From positions 13,860,363 to 13,924,362 of the forward strand of contig CM040449.1 in NCBI GenBank assembly GCA_022749755.1: a DNA stretch of 64,000 nt. Reading direction: 5' to 3'. This DNA comes from Azadirachta indica. Its lineage: Eukaryota; Streptophyta; Magnoliopsida; Sapindales; Meliaceae. The stretch's first letter is position 1, and every line of letters begins with the position of its first letter. The position numbers were made by a program, and so were the translations under genes. The notes beneath the pieces are model-generated. The model saw only the letters and a list, made by a program, of their open reading frames with translations, was not told where the DNA came from and did not search any database. Below, in pieces: positions 1 through 11,553 of the stretch.

Positions 1-2662
1 CAAAATCAGAGAAGTTGAAAAGGTATGATTTTCGGGGCCGAAATTATCAAATGCGAAACGAACTCAAAAAATGATTTCAATTCGAAATCGGCCACACGTC
101 TTGTTACTCAGCATTGCGCAAATATCATTACAGTGTATTTTATTTCCAAAACGTAGAAGTTGAAAATGTGCGATTTTCGGGGCCGCAATTGTCAAACGCG
201 AAACGGACTCAAAAAACGATCTCAATTCAAGATAGGCCAAACTTTTTGTCACTCAGCATTGTGTCAGGATCATTGGGGTGCATATCATTTTAAAAATGGA
301 GAAGTTGAAAATATATGATTTTCAAGGCTGAAATTGCCAAACGCGAAACGAACTCGAAAAATGATTTCAATTCGAGACGGGCCACACGCTTGTTACTCAG
401 CATTGCGTGAGAATCATTGCAGTACATTTCAATTCGAAACCGAATACGCATCTTCTTACTCAGCATTGAATGAGGATTATTGTGGTGCATTTTATTTCAA
501 AAATGGAGAAGTTGAAAATGTACCATTTTTGGGGCCAAAATTATTAAACGCGAAACGGACTCCGAAAACAATTTCAATTCGAGAAGGGTTACACATCTTA
601 TTAATTAGCACTACGTTAGGGTCATTACAGTGAATTTTATTTCCAAAACGGAGAAGTTCAAAATGTTCGATTTTCGAGGCCAAAATTGTCAAACATGAAA
701 CGGGCTCGAAAAAAAATCTCAATTCTAGATGAGCCAAATGTCTTGTTATTCAGCATTGTATGAGGATCATTGCGATGCAATTCATTTCAAAAACAAAGAA
801 GTTGAAAATGTACAATTTTTAAGGCCGAAATTGTCAAAAGCTAAACGGACTAGAAAAATCGATTTCAATACGAGACGGGTCACACGTCTTGTTACTCAGT
901 ATTATGTGAGAATCATTGCAGTGCATTTCATTTCGAAAATGGAGAAGTTGAAAATGTACGATTTTCGGAGAGGAAATTGTCAAACGTAAAACGGACTCAA
1001 AAATGATTTTAATTCGAGATGGGATACACATCTTGTTAGTCAGCATTCTGTGATCATCGTTGCGGGTTATTTTATTTGAAAAACAGAGAAGTTGAAAATG
1101 TACGATTTTCGGAGTCGGAATTGCTAAACACGAAATGAAATCGGAAAACGATTTCAATTCGAGACGGACCAAACTTCTTGTCACTCAGCATTGTGTTAGG
1201 ATCATTGAGGTGCATTTCATTTTAAAAACGAAAAAGTTGAAAATGTACGATTTTCGGAGTCGGAATTGTCAAATGAGAAACGAACTCGAAAAAAAATTTC
1301 AATTCGAGACAGGCCAAACTTCTTATTACTCAACATTACGTGAGTATCATTGTGTTGCATTTTATATCAAAATCGGAGAATTTGAAAATGTACAATTTTC
1401 GAGGCGGGAATTGTCAAACGCAAAATGGACTTGAAAAAAGATTTCAATTTGAGATAAGCCACACGTCTTATTACTCAGCATTGCGTAATTATCATTGCAG
1501 TGTATTGTATTTCCAAAATGGAGCAGTTGAAAATGTACGATTTCCGGAGCCGGAATGGTCAAACTTGAAACGGACTTGAAAAATGATTTTAATTTGAGAC
1601 GGGCCAAATGTCTTGTTATTTAGCATTGTGTAAGGATCATTGCGGTGCATTTCATTTCGAAAATAGAGAAGTTGAAAATTTACGATTTTCAAGGTCGGAA
1701 TTGTCAAACGTGAAATGGACTCCGAAAATGATTTCTATTTAAGATAGGATACACATCTTGTTACTCAGCATTTTGTGATCAACATTGCGGGTTATTTTAT
1801 TTCGAAAACAGAGAAATTGAAAATGTACGATTTTCGCGGCCGGAATGATTAAACAAGAAACGGAATCGAAAAACGATTTCAATTTGAGACGAGACAAACA
1901 TCTTGTTACTAAGCATTGCATGAGAATTATTACGGTGCATTTTATTTTGAAAATACAGATATTGAAAATGTACGATTTTCGAGGTTGGAATTGTTAAATG
2001 CCAAACGGACTCGAGAAACGTTTTTAATTCGAGATAGGCCACACATTTTGTTACTTAGCATTACATGAAAATCATTGCGGTGTATTTTATTTTGAAAATA
2101 GAGAAGTTGAAAATGTAAGATTTTTTGGGCCGGAATTGTCAAACGCGAATTGGACTCTGAAAACGATTTTAATTCGAGACCGAATACACATCTTCTTATG
2201 ATTTTCAGCATTGAATGAGGATCATTGTAGTGTATTTTATTTCGAAAACGGAGAAGTTAAAATGTATGATTTGCAGGGCCAGAATTGTCAAATGCGAAAC
2301 GAACTCGAAAAACGATTTCAATTCGAGACGGGCTACACATCTTGTTAATCAGCACTGCGTTAGGATCATTACAGTGCATTTTATTTCCAAAACGAAGAAG
2401 TTCAAAATGTTCGATTTTCAGGGCTAGAATTGTCAAACGCAAAACGGGCTTGAAAAACAATTTCAATTGTAGACGGACCAAATGTCTTGTTACTCAGCAT
2501 TTCGTGATCAACATTGCAGGGTATTTTATTTCAAAAACGGAAAACTTGAAAATGTACGATTATCGGGACTGGAATTGTCAAACAGGAAACTGACTCGAAA
2601 AACGATTTCAATTCTAGACGAGCCACATGTCTTGTTACTCAGAATTGCATGAGAATCATTGC
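1..2662 (+). repeat. 145-bp satellite array, tract 1
   Basis: Tandem array of about 18 diverged monomers, running off the left edge. The landmark GAAGTTGAAAATG or a close variant recurs at 11, 156, 301, 508, 653, 798, 944, 1088, about 1233, 1378 and 1523, so the period is 145 bp, apart from one 207-bp interval. Other landmarks in each unit are GGAATTGTCAAACGC, TTTCAATTCGAGACGG, CTTGTTACTCAGCATTG and GTGCATTTTATTTCG. Because 145 is not a multiple of 3 and the unit is poor in stop codons, spurious reading frames up to about 150 codons appear on both strands; none is a gene. The array is interrupted by element A1. A 145-bp family is known from Populus (memory, unverified); a centromeric role is an inference. 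Confidence 0.95.
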
Positions 2663-3493
2663 TAATTCAAATGAAATTGCGCAACCATGTAAATAAGAGG
2701 AGAAACTTACACATAAGGCTTTAAACACTCAATTGCAGCATTTAAATGATTCACTAAGCGTGCCGAGTAGACTGATTACAAGAGTTAAAGCCAAGACATT
2801 GTAAAGTGTGTTAAACGGACTAATTAAAAAGATGTGTAATTCAAATATAATTCAAAATACACGTCTTGAAGAATTAGGTTCAGTGAACATCATTCAAGCG
2901 ATCGGAGTTAAAAAGACTAATATGTAAATGTTTAAAAATTATTGTCCATTTATGTAATTTTTAAGAATCTTAAAATGACGTAATCACTTACGTCATACAC
3001 GTACGACGTCATTGATTATATTATATACATATGACGTCATTGCTTACGTTTTCATGTTTGAAATTTGTAGTTTTAAAAAGTCAAAAGGTTTGTATTTAAT
3101 TTGTCAAATTGCTAGGTAGGATTGTTGACCTGACCTTTGACATTTTTCCTTTATATTTGCCTATAAAAAGGCTTTCATTTTTTAAATGAAGGAAGCAATT
3201 TCAGTGTTAAGTTATTTCTTACAAGTTCTTATTCTTGAACTCTTTAAGTTAGTTTCTTGTGGCGTTCAAAATAAGCAAACTTATCATATAAATTTTTAAG
3301 TGTTTTTTTTAAGGAATCTTGGTGTAGCATTTGAGTAATTATAGTCTTAATTCTTATCTACATAGGTATCGGGTCAAAACTGAATAAACTTGCGTTCTGG
3401 GAAAATCTTTGGTTTCGTTACTACATTCGATGTTGGGTTTCATTACTATATTCGGTGTTGGGTGTCATCACATTATTAGCGAGGTTCATATCA
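2663..3493 (+). repeat. A1 5' LTR (family A)
   Basis: About 831 bp. The start TAATTCAAATG is a decayed form of the family start TGATGCAAACG seen at 58249; it ends in ATCA just before the primer site. The first ~250 bp correspond to the integrase tail that family A encodes in its LTR, here with stops. The last part carries a short local duplication: the phrase ACATTCGATGTTGGG is followed by a near-copy TATATTCGGTGTTGGG. The 3' LTR has this phrase once. Confidence 0.9.
2976..3170 (+). promoter_or_regulatory. A1 U3: TGACG/ACGT motif cluster and TATA box
   Basis: ATGACGTAATC (from 2975), TTACGTCAT (2988-2996), ACGACGTCATT (3003-3013) and a perfect palindrome TGACGTCA (3032-3039) lie within about 65 bp, followed by a TATA box CTATAAAAAG (3161-3170). 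ACGT-core and TGACG motifs are bZIP (TGA-type) sites in plants. The layout, factor-site cluster then TATA, fits a U3 promoter. Other family A LTRs carry decayed versions of the same cluster and the TATA (for example 8142-8340, and reverse at 29532-29735). Confidence 0.6.
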
Positions 3494-3495
3494 TT

Positions 3496-3507
3496 GGGTA
3501 TCAGAGC
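3496..3507 (+). other. A1 primer binding site (tRNA-iMet)
   Basis: GGGTATCAGAGC two bases after the LTR end. It differs by one base from TGGTATCAGAGC, the usual complement of the plant initiator tRNA-Met 3' end. It starts minus-strand DNA synthesis in an active copy and fixes the plus orientation of A1. Confidence 0.85.
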
Positions 3508-3996
3508 TTTAGTTCCAAGGCAAGTTTAAGTTATTCTTTACATCTTTATTGTTTCTTTACATCTTCATTTAGAATTCTAAAAAATATATATATATATATA
3601 TTGTGGCCAAAATCCTCCTTGACTAGTTCAAATTCGATTTTTGTGTTTTACTTTCTTCGATATATTTTGAATTTATATTTTTTATTTCTAGCTCCTAAAA
3701 AAGAGAAAAATAGAAAAAGAAAGAATTATTGTTATCCATTATATTCATAATTTCTTATAGTATTGACCTAATATTCCTTCCTCTTGATCCAATATTATCA
3801 TTGCTTGCATCAATTTTTTAAGAATTGCTTATTGATCTTGTGATTTGTTTTGATTACTTCTCATCTTAAATTGTCACTTAAATTTTGATTAAGAGTGTGC
3901 AAGTGTGAGGACATTTGAGTGCTCAAACATGAGGTGAGTGAAAACACGTAAGGGAGTGCTTGTGAGGTTTCTAACTTTGTTTCGCAGATTTTAAAT
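3508..3996 (+). other. A1 leader between primer site and gag
   Basis: AT-rich, non-coding, with a short (TA)n tract near 3585-3600. AG|GCAAGT at 3518-3525 and CTAAC...TTTCGCAG| at 3971-3987, ten bases before the gag ATG, look like plant splice donor (GC type), branch site and acceptor. This would remove 3520-3987. The 113-codon frame over 3409-3750 crosses the LTR border and is not considered a gene. Confidence 0.45.
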
Positions 3997-5221
3997 ATGT
4001 CTCACAATCAAGAAGAAAATTTAACATTGGGGGTACAACTACCAACCACCCCGAACCTACAGTTGCAAGCGTTATTGGGGGAGATGAGACGGATGATAAG
4101 GGCTGAGTTAGAACCAATCCATGAAAGAATGGATAGATTGGAAGAAGAGACATTAAGAGGACAACATCAAAGCTCTTCCATGAGACAACCACCTAGGCAA
4201 GTGCAACCGAAGGTACAGTGGGGTAATGTTGAGGATGATGAGGAGTTCGATGAATCACCAATGAACCAGGGCAGGAATTTGTGTGGTTATGGGAATAGAG
4301 AAGGTAGATTGGGTAGACCTTAGTTGTTGGATGATGATTTAAGAAGCATTAAGGTAAAAATTCCACCATTTCAAGGAATAAACGATCCTAAAGCTTATTT
4401 AGAGTGGGAGAGAATAGAGATAGTTTTTTATTGTCATAACTATTCCAAGATTAAAAAGGCAAAACTTACGGCAATTGAATTTACTGATTATGCTATTATT
4501 TGGTGGGATCAATTGTTGAAGGATAGGAGGAGAAATCAAGAATGAGAAGACGTTTCATTCCAAGCTATTACCATCGGGAGTTGTTCAACAAATTGCAGCG
4601 TCTAACTCAAGGATTTAAAAGCATAGATGAATACTACAAAGAGATGGAGGTTGCTATGATCCAAGCAAATGTAGAGGAGAATAGAGAAGTTATCATGACT
4701 AAGTTCTTACATAGTTTAAATCATGAGATCGCAAACGTGGTGGAGATACAACATTATATAGCATTGACAGATATGGTACACCAAGCCATCAAAGTTGAGC
4801 AACAATTGAAGCAAAGAAACATGACTAGGAGAGGAGTAAGCACAACTACTGCAAACTCATAGAGATCAACCCCTAAACGGGAGGAATTTCCATTAACAAA
4901 GTCTAAGTCCGAAGTTTCTAAGGATGTCAAACAAATTGTGCCACAAAAATAAGGTAACGTTGAATCCACCGCTTCTAGAAATCGTGATATAAGTGTTTTA
5001 AATGTCAAGACATGGGTCATATAGCTAGCCAATGCCCAAATAAAAGAGTAATGGTGATCAATGCTCAAGGAGAGATTAAATTGAAAGGAGAAGAAGAAGA
5101 CGAAATAGAAGGCATGTCACCTTTTGAAGACAACTACGAAGGGCAATATGCTGCGAAAGAAGAATTATTAGTAGCAAGGCAAGCTCTTAGCGCACAGGTT
5201 AAGGAAGAAGAAAATGATTAG
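3997..5221 (+). pseudogene. A1 gag pseudogene (capsid and zinc knuckle)
   Basis: Structural Gag of a Ty3/gypsy element. It starts MSHNQEEN at the ATG after the leader. The capsid (Retrotrans_gag) region is recognisable by IIWWDQLLKDRRRN and RRRFIPSYYHRELF, and the nucleocapsid zinc knuckle CFKCQDMGHIASQC (C-x2-C-x4-H-x4-C) at 4994-5035 is intact. Breaks: a TAG at 4321, where A3 has AAG; a deletion of about 37 bp near 4541 relative to A3, which shifts the frame between the two capsid motifs; a stop at 4860; and a frame change before the zinc knuckle. The final TAG lies at 5219. Non-functional. Confidence 0.9.
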
Positions 5222-5828
5222 TAGGAGAACTTGTTTCATACTTGGTGTTTCATCAACAACAAAGTTTGCAGCATTATAATTGATAGAGAAACTTGCACCA
5301 ACGTGGCTAGTATCGAATTAGTGGAGAAATTTTCGTTACCTACCATGAAACATCCACTACCGTACCGGCTTCAATGGCTAAACAATTGTGGAGAAATCAA
5401 GGTGACAAAAAAAGTGTTGGTGGCATTTTCTATTGGCAAGTATAAGGATGAAGTCCTTTGTGAAGTGAATCCTATGCACGCATGTCACATCCTATTACGC
5501 AGACCATAGCAGTACAATTGACAAGTCACACACGACGGTTTTACCAATAAATACTCTTTTACCATCAGAAAGTAACCTATATCACTTATACCATTGACTC
5601 TAAAACAAGTTCTCAAAAACTAATTAAAGATGCAAAAAGCAAGTGAAAAGAGAAAAGAAAACGAGAAAGGCAAAAATGTGAAAGAAAGTGAGAGGAAAAA
5701 TGAGAGAGTTGCAACATTGATGTGTGTGAGAGAGAGGAAAAATACAATTTCATTGCAAAAAAAAGTGAGATCAAGAGAGTTTTACTTTCACAACAGCCCC
5801 TTATAATACTTATGTACAAAGAGACTTT
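5222..5828 (+). pseudogene. A1 protease and protease-RT linker pseudogene
   Basis: Retropepsin-like aspartic protease that would cut the polyprotein. Family features present are FHTWCFINNKVCSIIID, the TNVAS segment after the active site, and LPYRLQWLNNCGEIKVTK. The active-site Asp (5282-5284) is followed by Arg-Glu where B2 has Gly-Gly, so the D-G-G motif is destroyed. A TAG at 5507 replaces a Trp codon of the LLGRPW motif. The remainder to 5828 is a Lys/Glu-rich linker with several stops, ending in the conserved LILMYKE segment upstream of RT. Confidence 0.85.
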
Positions 5829-7230
5829 TTGTGTACTAACGATCTTGCTGGATCTTTGCCGAACAATGTTATGTTTCTTTTGCAGGAATTCGAGAATGTT
5901 TTTCTTGAAGAGGTACCCCTTGGTTTACCTCCTATTCGAGGACTTGAGCATCAAATTGATTTTATACCTGGTGCAACAATTCTAAACAGACCAGCCTATA
6001 GAAGTAATTCCGAGGAAATAAAGGAACTTCAACGACAAGTTAACAAGTTGATGGAGAAAGGGTATGTTAGAGAAAGCATGAGTCCTTGTGTAGTTCCTGT
6101 GCTACTAGTGCTTAAGAAAGATGAGACTTGGAGAATGTGTGTTGATTGCCGAGCTGTCAACAATATTACGGTAAAGTATCGACATCCCATTCCTCGATTA
6201 GATGATATATTAGATGAACTGCATGGATCTTGTGTGTTTTCTAAAATTGATCTTAAGAGTGGATACCATCAAATTAGGATGAAAGAAGAGGATGAGTGGA
6301 AAACTGCATTTAAAACAAAATATGGTTTATATGAATGTTTAGTTATGCCTTTTGGGCTAAATAATACACTTAGTACTTTTATGAGACTTATGAACCATGT
6401 TTTGCGTGCTATCATTGGCAAATTCATAGTAGTTTATTTTGATGATATCTTGATTTATAGTAAAAACTTGGACGATTATATTGAACATTTAAAACTTGTT
6501 TTAAAAGTTTTAAGGAAAGAAAGGTTATTTACTAATTTTAAGAAATGTACATTTTGTACGGATAAGTTTGTGTTTCTTGATTTTGTTGTAGGTGTTAAAG
6601 GGATTGAAGTCGATGAGGAGAAGGTGAAGGCAATTCAAGAATGGCTAACGCCTACTTTGACGAATCAAGTAAGAAGTTTCATGGATTGGCCAGTTTTTAT
6701 CTGCGCTTTGTTCGAGATTTTAGTAGTATAGCTGCACCCTTAACCGAAGTCATCAAGAATAATGTTCCGTTCAAGTGGGGAAAAGAGCAACAAAAGGCAT
6801 TCAAACTCATCAAAGAAAAATTGACTAATGCACCTTTACTTATTTTACCTAACTTTACTAAAATATTTGAGATTGAATGTGATACTTCAGGTACAGGAAT
6901 CGAAGGTGTACTAATATAAGAAGGAAGACCGATTGCATACTTTAGTGAGAAACTAAATGGGGTAGGTTTAAACTATCCCACTTACGACAAAGAATTGTAT
7001 GCATTGGTTCAAACTCTGAAAACTTAGCAACATTACTTTTGGCCCAAAGAGTTTGTGATTCATACGAATCATGAAACCTTGAAACACTTAAAGGCGCAGC
7101 ACAAATTAAGCAGACGTCATGCCAAATGGGAAGAGTTCATTAAGATATTTCCTTATGTGATCAAATACAAACAAGATAAAAAAAATATAGTTGCTGATGC
7201 ACTATCACGCAGGTACGCTTTACTTTCAAC
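5829..7230 (+). pseudogene. A1 reverse transcriptase-RNase H pseudogene
   Basis: RT frame 5829-6731 is open for 300 codons and keeps [37 protein letters not shown] and the catalytic YFDD (6435-6446). A frameshift near 6680 moves the thumb into the frame of 6641-6919. RNase H follows with ECDTSG in place of the usual ECDASG, a TAA at 6917 (a CAA Gln codon in B2), a TAG at 7025 (Trp in B2), HTNHE where B2 has HTDH (catalytic Asp lost), and VADALSRR at its end. RT residues are intact but RNase H is broken. Confidence 0.9.
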
Positions 7231-8003
7231 CCTTAATGCTAAATTGCTTGGATTTGAGTACATTAAGGAGTTATATGTAACGGATTCTAATTTTTGTTAC
7301 TTATTTAAGAATTACACCAAGGGAGCATGTGGGAAGTTCTATTTGCATGATGGTTTCCTATTTCGAGAAAATAAATTGTGTGTTCCATATTCATCCTTGC
7401 GTGAGTTACTTTTTCGAGAAGCACACGGTAGTAGTTTTATGAGTCAATTTGGCGTAGCTAAGACTTTACACATATTACATTAGCATTTCTTTTGGCCGCA
7501 CATGAAACGTGATGTAGAAAGGGTTTGTGCGAGATGCATTACTTGTAGGCAAGCTAAGTCTTGGTAACAACCACATGGATTATATATACCACTTCCTATT
7601 CCTAGTGCACCTTGATTCGATATTTCTATGGATTTTGTTTTGAGATTACCTAGAACAAAGAGGGGGAGAGACTCAGTTTTTGTGGTTGTCAATAGGTTTT
7701 CTAAAATGGCACACTTTATTGCATTTCATAAAACCGATGATGCATCACATATAGCTGATTTGTTTTTTCAATGAAGTTGTTAGGTTGCATAGAATGCTCA
7801 AGACCATTGTTTCAGATCGAGACGCAAAGTTCTTAAGTTACTTGTGGAAAATATTGTGGGGAAAGTTGGGAACTAAATTATTATTTTCTGCTACTTGCTA
7901 TCCACAAACAGATGGTCAAAGCGAAGTAGTAAATAATATATTGTTTACTTTGTTGCTTACTATCATACAAAAGAACCTAAAAACTTGGGAAAAAGATATA
8001 TAA
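7231..8003 (+). pseudogene. A1 integrase pseudogene, 3' truncated
   Basis: Integrase N-terminal zinc region: the His of EAHG and the Cys pair CARCITC are present, but the second His of the family GHFG motif is Gln (SQFG), and a TAG at 7481 interrupts it. The core retains [13 protein letters not shown] and TDGQSEVVN, that is the three D,D,E positions, with further stops near 7566 and 7611 and a frameshift near 7770. Coding stops at 8003, where sequence jumps directly into the middle of the 3' LTR. The C-terminal GPF domain and the LTR-encoded tail are therefore gone. Confidence 0.88.
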
Positions 8004-8636
8004 TTCAAATACAATTCAAGATACACATTTTGAAGAATTAGGTTCAGTGAACATCATTCAAGTGATCGAAAGTTTAAAAAGACTAATATGAAAATGTTTA
8101 AAAATTATTGTCTATTTGTGTAATTTTTAAGAATCTTAAAATGACGTAATCACTTACGTCATACACGTACGACGTCATTGCTTATGTCATATACATATGA
8201 CGGCATTATTTACGTTTTTCATATTTGAAATTTGTAGTTTTAAAAAGTTTAAAAAATTTGTATTTAATTTGTCAAATTGTTAGGTAGGATTGTTGGCCTG
8301 ACCTTTAACATTTTCACTTTGTATTTGCCTATAAAAAGGCTTTCATTTTTTAAATGAAGAAAGTAATTTGAGTGTTAAGCTATTTCTTGCAAGTTCTTAT
8401 TCTTGAACTCTTCAAGTTAGTTTTTTGTGGCATTCAAAACAACCAAATTTATCATCTAAATTTTTAAGTATTTTTCTTAAGGAATCTTGGTGTGGTATTT
8501 GAGTAATCATAGTTTTGATTATTATCTACATAGGTATCGAGTCAAAACTCAATAAACTTGCGTCCTGGGAAAATCTTGGGTTTCGTTACTACATTCGGTG
8601 TTGGGTTTCGTCACATTATTGGCGACGTTCATTTCA
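8004..8636 (+). repeat. A1 3' LTR, 5'-truncated
   Basis: Matches the 5' LTR from about its base 175 (AATTCAAATACAATTC) to its end (GCGACGTTCATTTCA), including the ACGT cluster at about 8142-8212 and the TATA box CTATAAAAAGGC at 8329-8340. The missing start holds most of the LTR-encoded integrase tail. Satellite begins at 8637. Confidence 0.88.
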
Positions 8637-11553
8637 TACCATTATGTGAGACGGGCCAAACTTCATGTTACTTAGCATTACATGAGGATCCTTGCGGTGC
8701 ATTTTATTTCGAAAACAGAGAAGTTGAAAATGTACTATTTTCGAGGCCGGAATTGTCAAAAGCAAAAAGGACTCAAAAAATAATTTCAATTCGAGATGAG
8801 CTAAAAGTCTTGTTACTCAGTATTGCGTGAGGATCATTACGGTGCATTTTATTTCGAAAACGGAGAAGTTGAAAATCTTTGATTTTTGGGGTCGAAATTG
8901 TCAAACAAGAAACAGACTCCCGAAAACGATTTCAATTTGAGATGGGATACACATCTTGTTACTCAACATTCCATGATGATAGTTGCGGGGCATTTTTTTT
9001 TGGAAAACTAAGAAGTTGCAAATGTGCGATTTCGGGGCTGGAATTGTCAAACGCAAAACGGACTCAGAAAAAGATTTCAATTTAAGACAAGGCGCACATC
9101 TTGTTACTCAGCATTCCATGATGATCGTTGCAGGGCATTTTATTTCAAAAACGGAGAAGTTGAAAATGTAAGATTTTTGGGGCGAGAATTGTCAAATGCG
9201 AAACGGACTCGATAAACGATTTCAATTCGAGATGGGTCAAATGCCTTGTTATTCAGTATTGCATGAGGATAATTACGGTGCATTTCATTCCGAAAACGAA
9301 GAAGTTGAAAATGTATGATTTCGGGGCAGGAATTGTCAAACGCAAAACGGACTGGAAAAACGATTTCAATTCGACACGGCCCACACGTTTTGTTACTCAA
9401 TATTGCGTGAGGATCACTGCAGTATATTTCATTTCAAAAATGGAGAAATTGAAAATGTATAATTTTCGGTGCCGAATTTGTTAAAAGTGAAACAGACTCA
9501 AAAAACGATTTCAATTCAAGACGGGCTGAATGTCTTACTATTCGGCATTGCGTGAGGATAGTTGCGCTGTCTTTCAACTCGAAAATAAAGAAGTTGAAAA
9601 TGTTGGATTTTCGGAGCTAGAATTGTCAAATGAGAAACGGACTCGAAAAACGATTTCAATTCGAGACGGGTCAATTGCCTTGTTATTTAGCATTGCGTGA
9701 GGATCATTGCAGTGCATTTCATTTAGAAAACGGAGAAGTTGAAAATGTACGATTTTCGGGGCTAAAATTGTCAAACATAAAACGGCGTCGAAAAACGATT
9801 TTCATTCGAAACGGGCCACACGTCTTGTTACGCAACATTCTGTGACGATTATTGCGGTGCATTTCATTTTGAAAACAGAGAAATTGAAAATGTATGATTT
9901 TCGTGGCCAGAATTGTCAAATACGAAACGAACTCGAAAAACGATTTTAATTCGAGACAGGCCACACGTCTTGTTATTCAGCATTGTGTGAGGATCACTGC
10001 GGTGTTTTTCATTTCGAAAATGGAGAAGTTGAAACTGTACGATTTTCGGTGCTAGAATTGTTAAAAGCGAAACGGACTCTAAAATGATTTCAATTCGAGA
10101 TGGCCACACGTCTTGTTACTCAGCATTGCGTGAAGATCACTACGGTGTATTTCATTTCGAAAACGGAGAAGTTGAAAATGGACAATTTTCGGTGCCAGAA
10201 TTGTTAAAAGCGAAACGGACTCGAAAAACGATTTCAGTTCGAGACTGGCCACATATCTTGTTACTCAGCATTCCGTGATGATTGTTGCGGGGTATTTTAT
10301 TTCAAAAACAGAGAAGTTGAAAATGCACGATTTTCGTGGTCGGAATTGTCAAACGCAAAATAGACTTGAAAAGCGATTTCAATTCGAGACGGATCGAATA
10401 TCTTGTTACTCAGCATTGCGTGTGGATTATTGCAGTGCATTTTATTTCAAAAATGAAGAAGTTGAAAATGCACGATTCTTGGGGCCGGAATTGTCAAACG
10501 CGAAATGGACTTTAAAAACGATTTCAATTCAAGACCGGTTAATTGTCTTGTTATTCAGCATTGCGTGAGGATCATTGCGGTGTATTTCATTTAGAAAACA
10601 GAGAAATTGAAAATGTACGATTTTTGAGGCTAAAATTGTGAAACACGAAACGGCCTTAAAAAACGATTTCCATTCGAAACGGGCCACACGTCTTGTTACG
10701 CAACATTGCATGATGATCATTACGGTGCATTTCATTTCAAAAACGGAGAAGTTGAAAATACATGATTTTCGTGGCCGGAATTGTCAAACGCGAAACGGAC
10801 TCGAAAAAGGATTTCAATTCGAGACGGGTCACACATCTTGTTACTCAGTGTTGCGTGAGGATTACTGCGATGTATTCCATTTCAAAAACAGAGAAGTTAA
10901 AAATGTACGATTTTCGGTACCGGAATTGCTAAAGCGAAACAGACTCAAAAAACGATTTCAATTCGAGACGGGTCACACATCTTGTTACTCAGCATTTTGT
11001 GATGATCATTGCGAGGTATTTTATTTCGAAAACGGAGAAGTCGAAAATGCACTATTTTCATAGTTGAAATTATCAAATGCGAAACGAACTCGAAAAACGA
11101 TTTCAATTCGAAAAGGGCCACACGTCTTGTTACTCGGCATTGCGTGAGAATCACTGCGTTGTATTTCATTTCGAAAATGGAGAAGTTGAAACTGTACGAT
11201 TTTCAGTGCCAGAATTGTTAAAAGCGAAACACACTCGAAAACGATTTCAATTTGAGACGATCACATGTCTTGTTACTCAACAATGCGTGAGGATCATTTC
11301 AGTGTATTTCATTTCGAAAATGGAGAAGTTGAAAATATACGATTTTCGGTGCCAGTATTGTTTAAAGTGAAACGGAATCGAAAAACGATTTCAATTCGAG
11401 ACAAGCCACACATTTTGTTACTCAGCATTCTGTGATGATCATTACGGGGTATTTTATTTCGAAAATGGAGAAGTTGAAAATGCACGATTTTCGTGGTCGG
11501 AATTGTCAAACGCAAAACGGACTCAAAAAATGATTTCAATTCGAGACAGGCCA
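8637..11553 (+). repeat. 145-bp satellite array, tract 2
   Basis: About 20 monomers, same period and orientation as tract 1. Two monomer variants alternate irregularly: GCATTGCGTGAGGATCATTG, and one with GTGATGATC at 8974, 9119, 10276, 10711, 11000 and 11433. Spacings are 1, 8, 3, 2 and 3 monomers, so no fixed higher-order unit is visible. The tract was continuous with tract 3 before C1 inserted: the target duplication GGCCA matches and the 145-bp register is kept across it. Confidence 0.95.
11549..11553. repeat. C1 target-site duplication (left copy)
   Basis: GGCCA, repeated exactly at 17426-17430. It falls at positions 80-84 of the monomer, counting GAAGTTG as 1. Confidence 0.95.

Larger units (their letters stand above)
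2663..8636 (+). mobile_element. Element A1: degenerate Ty3/gypsy (CRM-like) retrotransposon, family A
   Basis: Order on the plus strand is LTR, tRNA-iMet primer site, gag, protease, reverse transcriptase, RNase H, integrase, LTR: the Ty3/gypsy order. The 5' LTR is near full length. The 3' LTR has lost about its first 175 bp together with the integrase C-terminus. Both flanks are satellite, but the bases next to the termini (ATTGC on the left, TACCA on the right) do not match, and the satellite phase does not resume cleanly. The insertion footprint has therefore been rearranged. Many stops and frameshifts mean it cannot move on its own. Confidence 0.92.

Noticed and set aside
1..2662. Regular repeats considered as a CRISPR array
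   Set aside because: The repeats are contiguous 145-bp monomers with no unique spacers, in plant nuclear DNA.
3409..3750. 113-codon plus-strand frame
   Set aside because: It crosses the A1 LTR end, primer site and leader; AT-rich low-complexity translation with no homologous frame kept in A3.
9641..9680. TTCGAGACGGG in each monomer as a CENP-B box-like site
   Set aside because: A CENP-B box needs TTCG and CGGG separated by seven bases with an internal A; here the gap is three. Plants also lack a clear CENP-B.
10638..11063. 141-codon open frame in the satellite (others at 17660-18115 and, reverse, 59655-60044)
   Set aside because: It translates tandem monomers in rotating frames, with no start-site support or known domain, and parallel frames exist on the opposite strand.
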